This document shows positions 56,080 through 64,000 of a stretch of DNA of 64,000 nucleotides, piece after piece. Each line of letters begins with the position of its first letter. The stretch's first letter is position 1. The notes under the pieces were generated by a model, which did not search any database, was not told the DNA's origin, and worked only from the letters and a program-made list of their open reading frames with translations. Origin of the DNA: Parietaria judaica (lineage: Eukaryota > Streptophyta > Magnoliopsida > Rosales > Urticaceae); contig OX940861.1 of assembly GCA_954871525.1 (NCBI GenBank), forward strand, positions 11,392,842 to 11,456,841. Reading direction: 5' to 3'. Made by a program: the position numbers and the translations under genes.

Positions 56080-58610
56080 CAGGGCCGGCCCTGACTCAAC
56101 GAGGGCCCTAGGCGAGAAAATAATGTGAGGCCCCTATAAATATAATTAAGTACATTTTATTGAAGAAAAAAAAAATACATTTTGATTGTATTTAAATAGT
56201 AATAGCGACATGCTCCCTTGTAATATGGAAAATTTCATAAATTGTGTAATTTTAAATTTTAAGAAAAATATCTTTCTAGTAAAAATGATAAAAATAAGTG
56301 CAAAAAATAACATCGTTCTTACTTCATAAATCATCCCTTGTAATATGTAAAGTTTCATATTTATTCTAAATTGTGAAGTTTAAAATTTTAAGAATAGTAT
56401 TTGAATATTTTTTAGTAAAATTGTAAAAGTAATAAAATAATTGACAAGAAAAATTGTTAATTATATCTTTTTATATATATTTACTAGCAGTATTATACTA
56501 TTATGAACACTTCAAAATTCTAAATAGTGCTCATATCATATCAGACTAAAATAATTATTCTACCAGATAAAATATAATTTTTAATATCTAGAATTTTTAA
56601 CAAAATACAATTTGTCACATTAGTAGATTAGAGATGTACCGATGTGAAAGAATCAATGTAACGATAAAAAGAAATACATATATAAGTATCAGTTTGAGTG
56701 AATGGCTCACGTAACAATTAAATATCATTTTGGTAAAATAAAAAAAAAATAGTAAGAAGTAAGAACATAGAAAAGTGGGCCATTCACTTTTAGTCATGTG
56801 ATGATAATTTTAAACGTAAAACCAAGGTTCGACTTATCGTGGATAATCGTGGATAATCGACGATTATCGGTCTTACCGATGTTTACCGATAAATAATCCA
56901 CTACACTAGTTGTCGTTTTGGTAACTTATCGCCGATAATCGAGATAATCGATAAATCCATTTCCAATGGATTATCGTTTTTTGCAGTGTAAAATTGAGGG
57001 ACTTTTCGGTGCAATTAAAAAAATATTTGGCAAAAGTTTGCAAAGTTTTGATTTAAGCGTTTTTCTCCAAATTTTTTCAAATTTGTGCGAACTTTTTGGT
57101 AAATTTAGGAGTTATAATCATAGATATGTATGAATCATGCATTTTTTTCTTTGATATTTACTCATTTTTACGATTCTTAGAAGATTTACATGAGTTCAAA
57201 ACTAAAGAGTTAGTTGTTCACATATGAGTTATATTCTTCAATGGGTAAAGATTAGTACTTTTGTGATTTTGAGTTGTTTTTTTTTTTGCATTCTTATGAA
57301 TATATATTGATGAAAAATTGTTTTGATGACTTAGTTTGTAATTATTTTGTTAGATTTAGAGGAAATTCGGATTTGTATGCTTGTTAGGCAAAAGTATACA
57401 AAGTTTTGAATTTTTAAATTTGCTCAAAATATAGATATTTTTTTATGATTTATTGTTTGTATATGCTTTAAAAGATTGTAGTTAGTATTTAGTAAGAAAT
57501 ATGTGTTTGTTGGTGAATTTTTTAGGCAGATTTGATGATAATTCGGATTTCCTCATAATTGCGGCAAAAGTATTTGAAGTTGATCTTTTTGTGATTTGTG
57601 AAGTATTCTACTCATTTTTTTGGGTGTTTTAATTCATTAAATATTTTTTGAAACATTAATCTGAGTTTTTGGTGTAATTTATTTCAGATTTGATGATAAT
57701 TCGGCTATTCACATAATTGCGGCAAAAGTCTTCCAAGTTTATCTTCTTGTGATTTCTCCGGTAATCTACTGACTTTTCTTGCTGTTAGCTTTCATTAAAT
57801 ATTTATTGCTACAATAATGTGAAATTTTGGTTGAATTTAATTTGTATTTTGAGGTAAAATGGTTTTTTCCGGCAAAAGTACCTAAAGTTTGCATTCTGTA
57901 TATTTTTTGGAACACATATCTGAACATGCATATGGAAGCAAGTGGTGCCACCGGTGTTATGGAAGCCCACAGGAGATCGTCGTTTTTCTGAGGTCCGATA
58001 AGTCGGTTTGAGTTTGAGTATTATCTATCATTCTACCTATTACTTATCTATTATGTGTATGAGTTGTTGGACTATGTGTTTGATACATTTGTGAGACTAT
58101 GTTTTATTGGTGTTATAGGACTATGTGTGTATGACTTTATCTTCATATGTTTGTATGATATTATAAAAATATTTTGCAAGTTTTCCGTCGATAAGTATCG
58201 AAAAGTGTCGATAATCCGTCGATAATCCTCGATAAGTATCGGTAATCGGTAAGCTACAGTATTATTAGTTTTCCGTCGATAATCCGGTAATCCGTCGATT
58301 AATCCGTCGATAACGGCAAACGATTTATCGGTTATCTCGATAAGTTGAACCTTGCGTAAAACAAATAATATAAAAATATAAGAGGAAAAATAAAATAAAT
58401 AAGCATGGGAAAGAGATAAAATGGGCCCCACCAAACTCTTCATCTTCTCTCTTTCATCTAAAAAGAGTTGCAGACGACGATTTCTCTCTTTTCACAGAGA
58501 AAGAAAGGAACCATTGACGATCGATGTCCATAACAGTGAGCTTCCGGGGCCCTTTGAAATCGGGGCCCCTAGGCCGGCGCCTCGTCCGCCTACCCCAAGG
58601 GCCGGCACTG
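56080..58610. mobile_element. hAT-type non-autonomous element (outer), interrupted
   Basis: The left end CAGGGCCGGCCCT and inverted right end CAGTGCCGGCCCT match 12 of 13. The 8-bp TSD GTGTTATC is perfect (56072-56079 and 58611-58618). Without the inner insertion it would be about 991 bp. GC-rich termini surround an AT-rich, non-coding interior. Confidence 0.88.
56823..58354. mobile_element. hAT-type non-autonomous element (inner), 1,532 bp
   Basis: Inverted termini CAAGGTTCGACTTATCG and CAAGGTTCAACTTATCG (16 of 17). The 8-bp TSD CGTAAAAC is perfect (56815-56822 and 58355-58362). Both subterminal regions are rich in GATAATC and 'gtcgataa' repeats. No transposase. It inserted into the outer element, so it is the younger of the two. 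Confidence 0.9.
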
Positions 58611-58618
58611 GTGTTATC

Positions 58619-58882
58619 AAAGTATGACTTATATAACCAAATATTTATTTTTGGTGACACAAAACCCCAATGATTTAAAAAAAAAACATTGGCAAAAGTA
58701 ATTAAGTTTTTCTTATAAATCCATACCTGAAGTTCTACGTGGCAAAAACTTGTATCTATTATTTTTCCACATTTTTGCCTCTTTTGATCGCATATGAGCT
58801 AAAAGAAAGTAAACGAGATGATAACAAACAATAAGCTCTCGCATTGCACCCAAAACATGTTCAACATTACAAAAACTAAGAT
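58619..58882. other. Short AT-rich spacer
   Basis: Nothing recognised between the outer hAT-type element and the CACTA terminus. Confidence 0.5.
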
Positions 58883-59314
58883 ACACTACTACAAATACTT
58901 AAATACACAACGAATTTTATACAACACTTATATGTATCCATTGTGCAAAAAAGTAAGATTGCACAACAATTTTTGAAAACTGTTGTGCAAGGGGGTACAT
59001 TCTTACACAACAATTTTAGAAAACTGTTGTGTAAAATCCCGTTGGCCGCAGCCATCTTTTGTTGGCTGCAGCGAGAACAAGTTTGGACGACAAATTAAAT
59101 AAACGGTTGTTTAATCATTGACTCTTATATCCTTAGCCTAGGCGAACTTTTTCCTAATTTCTACTCCCCTCTTTCCCTTTCTCTTCCTTTCCCCACTTGG
59201 CCCTACGCATCTCTTCCTCGCTCTTCTCTCTGCCTCGCATAACTTCCCTCTCTATTTTCTCTATTCACTTCCTTCGTTCACTGTTTCTGAGCTCTCCGAA
59301 TCCTAATCCCTATT

Positions 59315-59903
59315 CGTTACTCGCCTTCGAGCGCGCGGAGTCCCACGCCGTCTAGCCGGAAGGAGGCGGTTACTCGCCTTCGAGCATGGCGGAGTCCCAC
59401 GCCGTCTCACCGGAAGGAGGCGGTTACTCGCCTTCGAGCGCGCGGAGTCCCACGCCGTCTAGCCGGAAGGAGGCGGTTACTCGCCTTCGAGCATGGCGGA
59501 GTCCCACGCCGTCTCACCGGAAGGAGGCGGTTACTCGCCTTCGAGCGCGCGGAGTCCCACGCCGTCTAGCCGGAAGGAGGCGGTTACTCGCCTTCGAGCA
59601 TGGCGGAGTCCCACGCCGTCTCACCGGAAGGAGGCGGTTACTCGCCTTCGAGCGCGCGGAGTCCCACGCCGTCTAGCCGGAAGGAGGCGGTTACTCGCCT
59701 TCGAGCATGGCGGAGTCCCACGCCGTCTCACCGGAAGGAGGCGGTTACTCGCCTTCGAGCGCGCGGAGTCCCACGCCGTCTAGCCGGAAGGAGGCGGTTA
59801 CTCGCCTTCGAGCATGGCGGAGTCCCACGCCGTCTCACCGGAAGGAGGCGGTTACTCGCCTTCGAGCGCGCGGAGTCCCACGCTGTCTCGCCGGAAAGAG
59901 GCG
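59315..59903 (+). repeat. 107-bp GC-rich tandem array (two 53/54-bp subunits)
   Basis: The unit is made of two similar halves, each starting GGTTACTCGCCTTCGAGC and ending CCGGAAGGAGGC. Five copies of the ATG-bearing half occur at 59386, 59493, 59600, 59707 and 59814, exactly 107 bp apart and almost identical. Because 107 is not divisible by three and no frame holds a stop, all plus-strand frames stay open through the array. It follows a CT-rich leader (59150-59300) and so may lie in a 5' UTR or first exon. Confidence 0.92.
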
Positions 59904-60387
59904 GTCTTGGAGGGTCGGATTTTGTCTCAATCTTCACGCAATCGACTCAATCCTCGACTCCGACTACCAAGCCCTAATCCTCTCGCGCTAACGACTGATT
60001 TTTTTTCTCCGTTTGGGGGAAATGGGAATTCAATCCCTTGGTATGTTTTTTTTATCTCAATCAACTCTCTGGAATTAGGGCTTTCGAAGTCTCGCTTGTA
60101 CTGTCAGTATCTATATGACGATTTCTTGCTCGCAGATCGTCGTTTTATCTGTCAATAATTAGTATTGATTCAAGTTTCTGTCGACGGGTTTTGCAGAAAA
60201 AGTATTAAGCTGGGTGTCAGTTTCTTCTGTGATCTTTGGCTAGATAAGGATTTTAGAAATTAGGGTTCCTTTTTAGAGATTCTTGGTCTAATCAATTGAA
60301 TTTCGCGATTCTTGTTTTTGGTTGTACTATTGCTTCGAATCATCTTTGGGAACTTGATATTATTATGCTTGCTCGTAAACCCATCAA

Positions 60388-61163
60388 ATGATGGCGCCGT
60401 CACCTCGTTACAGCAAGTTTTTGTGCCCGTCAAACGCCAACGATGGCGTTCTCTGGTTCTTCAAGGGAGCCAAAGTAAGCTAACGCCATTTTCAAGCTTG
60501 TTTGGAATGAAAATTCACATGAGCACTCATTTGGATTAGAATAGCTACAGGTTTGGAATTTTTTTTCAAGAAAGTGAATCTATCTTTAGGTCTTTTTTTA
60601 TCTATCCATGCTGTATAATAATCTTCTAATTTTGCTAAGAGAATTCAGTGATTCATTGTTAAAACATGATCAGTTCCTTGAATGTTGATTAAGAGCTCTC
60701 GGTTTTTTTCATTGGAGATGTGGTTAATATGATCAAAGAGAGTTAAAATTATCGCAGTCAAGAGATCTGGACGTTATTTGCTCATTGCAGTTTGATTATT
60801 GCTCTGCAGTTTTTTTGGTTTATATGTATTTTCATGAAGTTAATGTTCTTTCAGGGTTGGAGTTCGTTTTATAATTGCTCTGCAGTTTTGTGATTTTAAA
60901 GCGGACTTACCAAGTTTATTTGGATCCATTAAAAATCTCACCGGACTGTGGTAAATCCAATAATTCATCTGCTTATTAAATCTTTAATTACTTGCCTTAA
61001 ATGCTTTTTTTTTTACTTTATTCATGTTTTTCAGGATAGGGGAAACAAGTTCCTCACACGTACTTCTCCGCTGTGGGATTCAAGTGTTGGCCGTGGGCGA
61101 CACTGTCTTCGACAAAAAACTCTTGGAGAGACTCCTTAAGGTTTCCTCTTACAAAGGTAGTGT
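60388..61163 (+). other. Exon-like segments of an unrecognised gene
   Basis: ATG at 60388 or 60391 opens a frame (PRYSKFLCPSNANDGVLWFF, then KGAK) ending at a GTAAGC donor (about 60475). A second block follows TTTTTCAG at 61034 and reads IQVLAVGDTVFDKKLLERLL in one frame. I do not recognise the product. It could be a gene or gene fragment carried by the CACTA element. Exon phases were not resolved. Confidence 0.3.
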
Positions 61164-61169
61164 CTTCCA

Positions 61170-61563
61170 ACATACATGTGTATATGTATATACTGTAAAA
61201 ATACTTAGTTTGAGACCTTGTTTATGGTAGTACTATACTAGGGTTGTCCACTGCGTCTCCGATTGCCTGGCTTATTTGGATTGTTCTTTGTTGTTTGTTA
61301 ATATCTCCGTTTTGTTTCGGTAGTGACGTGAAGAGTAGCTGATCTGCGGTGGTGGTTTGTTTTTTGTTCTCTTAATTTGATTTAATTCTTTGTTTGATTT
61401 TATTTAACTCTCTGTTTTTCAATATTGTTGTTTGTTTGTCAACATACTTTTACGTTGTTACTTTTACTTAATTAGTAGCTTATGTTTTTGTGTGTATATT
61501 TCAGGTGGAGACAAGTACAAACTCCAGTATCTGATTTTGCTCTATTTATTTTTATGTAAATCT
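61170..61563. other. AT-rich spacer
   Basis: T-rich DNA, possibly intron. A CAG acceptor at about 61504 is followed by a short open block (GTGGAGACAAGTACAAACTC). No other feature. Confidence 0.35.
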
Positions 61564-63519
61564 CTATGATTCTTTACATCTGTATAAAGTTTGTTGTATA
61601 TCTATGGTGCTCTCATTGAATCGATTGTCTAGTTCTCCCATTTGAGAATCTATCACAGTGTAGAAAATATCTATTCTGTAATATTCCTCCACTGTTATAT
61701 CACGATGAGCCATTCCTCTTCTAATATCATGAGGAGCACTAAAATCAGGTGCTACTATATTGACTTTTCCACAAAAAGATATCACCTTTTCCAGTAAGTC
61801 GCTAAATCCTTCATCTCTAAGCTTCTGCAAGAGTGTCTTCGTGGATCTGACAAGAAACATTGCATTCAAAATATCTTGAGATCGGAATTGCAAGGCATTA
61901 CAAAGTGAGCTAGTAATATCCAAAACTTCTTTCATCAGATGCATAACAAAGACAAAATAGAAACTAGTCATTGTCTTATGAACTGATTTAGCTTCACCAC
62001 GTCGACTATCAGTTTGTCCCTCAGATTTGAGCTTCAATAAAACTTCACATGTTGCACTGAACATCTTGATCAAACTGTTAACTGATTTAGAGTGTGAAGT
62101 CCAGCGAGTATCACCTGGTCTTTGCAACGAACTTGACTGATTAAGACCGCTTCCACTTTCAAGCTCCTCGATATCAAGTAAATATGTAATATTTGAAGCA
62201 TGAGCATCTTTCAACTGGTCATTACGCTTACACGATCCACTGACGATATTAACAATGAGTAAAAGCTTATCAAAAAACTTTTTAACATGATAAACCTCCT
62301 TGGATGCAGCAACTAATGATAATTGCAGCCGATGAGCAAAACAATGAATATAATAAGCACTTGGACATTCTTTTGAAACCAAAGCTTGCAAACCTTTCCA
62401 TTCGCCGCGCATGTTGCTAGCTCCATCGTAACCTTGACCTCGAATAGACTGAATATCAAGAGTAAACTGAGAGAGCATCGAGAAAATACCATTTTTCAAG
62501 GTCAATGATGTAGTGTCTTTGACATGAAGCAACCCAAAAAAACGCTCTTGTATGCATCCATCCTTGTCAACGAATCTCAAAACAAGCGACATTTGCTCCC
62601 TTTTAGACTCATCACGGGCTTCATCAACTAGTATAGAGTACCTTGCTTTACCGATTTCATCCCGAATATGCTTCTTCACTTTCATTGCCAAGACATGCAA
62701 TATTTGCTTTTGTATTTTTGGTGAAGTATATAACGCATTCCCCGGAGCATTCTCCAAAACATCTTCTATATCAGCATTTAAGGTGGCAGAGTATTCCAAC
62801 AATTCTAGGAAATTTCCCCGATTTATTGAGGTAGCAGACTCATCATGACCTCGAAAAGCACAAGACTGAAACGCAAGCCATCTAGTTGCTCCAATAGTAG
62901 TTTTTAACCGAAGTCTACTATCACGCTTTTCTTTTACTTCAAAATTCCCAATCTGATTCGCAATATGAGCTGACTGATTCATGAGATCTGACAAAAGACT
63001 CAAAGCTTGACGATGAGGTGAATTGTGATCTTTTCCAATATGTGCCATAAGAGAACACTTTTTTCCGCCTATCTTATTCCAAGTCCTGAACCCTTTTTCA
63101 GTAAAAGCATCGGATCCAGAAGGTCCATCTTGTTTATGAAATAAAAAGCACGGAAGACAAAATATAGCATTTTCTTTGATAGAATACTCCAACCATGATG
63201 AAAACCGTGTTTGTGTGAACCAAGATGGCTGGAAGCTTCGACCATTTGATTTCTCATACTCTTCACATATAGGTTGATTCGGACCAAAATTGATGTAAGC
63301 TCTTCGAACCTCGTCACGCTTATCGATCGGATACTTCCAAATTTGTGGTCGTAAACCCGGGTCACGTTCTATTTTGTTGATATCAAAATCTTCATCAACT
63401 TCAACTCTTTGTTGCTTTGGAGGTGGAGCATGATCATCATCACTAGTTAATCGAGAATCGAGGACTTGCGTAGTACTACTTTTTCTTTTAAAGAACGAAT
63501 CAATAGTTGGCGTTTTCAT
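61564..63519 (-). pseudogene. TTF-type zinc finger / ZMYM1-like hAT transposase homologue, C-terminally truncated
   Basis: Open 651-aa frame. The first ATG is at 63519; the two codons upstream are not a start. It has an N-terminal KTPTIDSFFKRK and a TTF zinc-finger-type region at about residues 95-165 (SWFTQTRFSSWLEYSI, FCLPCFLFHKQD, GFRTWNKI). The DUF4371/RNase H-like core follows, with two catalytic-type Asp (SILVDEARDESKREQMS and GYDGASNMRGEWKGLQ) and HCFAHRLQLSLVAA. Family members continue for about 100-150 residues to a hAT dimerisation domain with SVERSFS-like text. Here the frame ends at LYRCKES, so that part and its Glu are missing. The truncated product may still be expressed, and domesticated ZMYM1-like genes exist. 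It lies inside the presumed CACTA element. Confidence 0.75.
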
Positions 63520-64000
63520 CTGCAATAGTAAACAAACAAAAAATAAATCTTATAATTAGTTACTATTTTCAATATAAAAAAGACACAACACATGTTTCAA
63601 TACGAATTAGAAACAAATAAATTGTGTGTCAGTGGCATATGTTCTTAAAATTACCTTCAAATATAGGAATACGAGTGTGTCGAATCCGTAGATGGAATAC
63701 CAATGTAATTTACCTTCAAAGAGCAACGTGTTGATACGAAAAATTGAATCTGCAAAATTAAAATTTATTTTTAAACATAAAATCAAAGTGAATTGACGAA
63801 CTGACATCAATATAATTATTTACCATAAACTATCAAAACAACAAACTATAAAGATAGAATTAATAATAAATAAAAATCGATAGAGCTAATTACCAGAGAT
63901 TGAACTAGATAATTTCCGGCCGAATTAGACGGCAAACCAAAAAGTTTACAGCGGCAAATCACAGAGTTTTCCGACACAAATAAGAAGTTTTGTGGCGAGA
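63520..64000. other. Upstream region of the ZMYM1-like gene
   Basis: AT-rich, probably 5' UTR introns or promoter of the minus-strand gene. No further motif recognised before the window edge. Confidence 0.4.

Larger units (their letters stand above)
58883..64000 (+). mobile_element. CACTA-type transposon, left end (right end outside window)
   Basis: Starts CACTACTACAAATA, the CACTA/En-Spm terminal signature. Subterminal inverted 'acaacaatttttgaaaactgttgtg' type repeats (58965-59030) are typical of the superfamily. No CACTA transposase is seen in the window. The extent to the window edge is an assumption. It contains a 107-bp tandem array, exon-like segments and a ZMYM1/TTF-like gene, which may be captured or nested. 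Confidence 0.55.

Noticed and set aside
59386..59991. Four to five overlapping ORFs starting MAESHAVSPEGG
   Set aside because: They are the same tandem unit read in rotating frames. Reported as one repeat array, not as separate genes.

Overview
This is a stretch of a flowering-plant nuclear genome, most likely a eudicot. It has GT-AG introns, AT-rich intergenic DNA, a plant glutamate receptor-like channel gene, a DCL/DUF3223 plastid-type gene and a cytosolic tRNA-Ser. Transposable elements are dense: Tat-lineage Ty3/gypsy LTR elements with two RNase H domains, hAT and CACTA transposons and MITE-like pieces. I cannot name the species.

Layout. 1-2397 is AT-rich with a long foldback. 2398-3261 is a broken CHY/RING-finger E3 ligase gene whose RING is cut off and joined to retroelement sequence. 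3264-7161 is a scrambled Tat remnant: an antisense coiled-coil gene, a truncated LTR, a 14-bp primer-binding-site scrap and a second LTR. 8515-9074 (-) is a 71-aa two-exon membrane-anchored microprotein gene. 9707-19233 is a decayed Tat element on the minus strand: LTR, PBS, gag, protease, RT, two RNase H domains, integrase, a plus-strand antisense ORF, then a second LTR. Its protease and RT ORFs are separated by one in-frame UAG in a TMV-type CAA-UAG-CAA-UUA context. 19234-27924 is AT-rich with MITE-like pieces. 27925-29055 (-) is an intact three-exon DCL-family gene, followed by tRNA-Ser(CGA) at 29352-29433.

29601-39367 is the most interesting object: a complete, young LTR retrotransposon (804-bp LTRs, about 1.4% different by hand count, perfect TSD CTTAC). 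It has no recognisable gag or pol. In the gag position and in sense orientation it carries an open F-box/LRR/Cys-rich ORF resembling the host SKIP14 family. Behind that lie two tandem-repeat arrays and a three-exon antisense gene (about 1271 aa) with the 'putative gypsy-type transposon' domain and coiled coils. It looks like a non-autonomous element that has exchanged gag-pol for a captured ubiquitin-ligase adaptor gene.

40023-44561 is a hAT transposon with near-complete ends and a transposase gene broken by small lesions. 44873-49554 is a second LTR element (perfect TSD CTTTG) without coding capacity. 51952-55708 is an intact five-exon clade-II-like GLR gene (883 aa). 56080-58610 is a hAT-type element into which another hAT-type element has inserted; each has a perfect 8-bp TSD. 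From 58883 to the window edge is the left part of a CACTA-type element with a 107-bp GC-rich tandem array, unrecognised exon-like segments and a C-terminally truncated ZMYM1/TTF-type hAT transposase-like gene.

The host genes likely to be functional are the 71-aa gene, DCL, tRNA-Ser and GLR. Most of the rest is mobile DNA. All divergence figures and splice choices were made by eye from the sequence.
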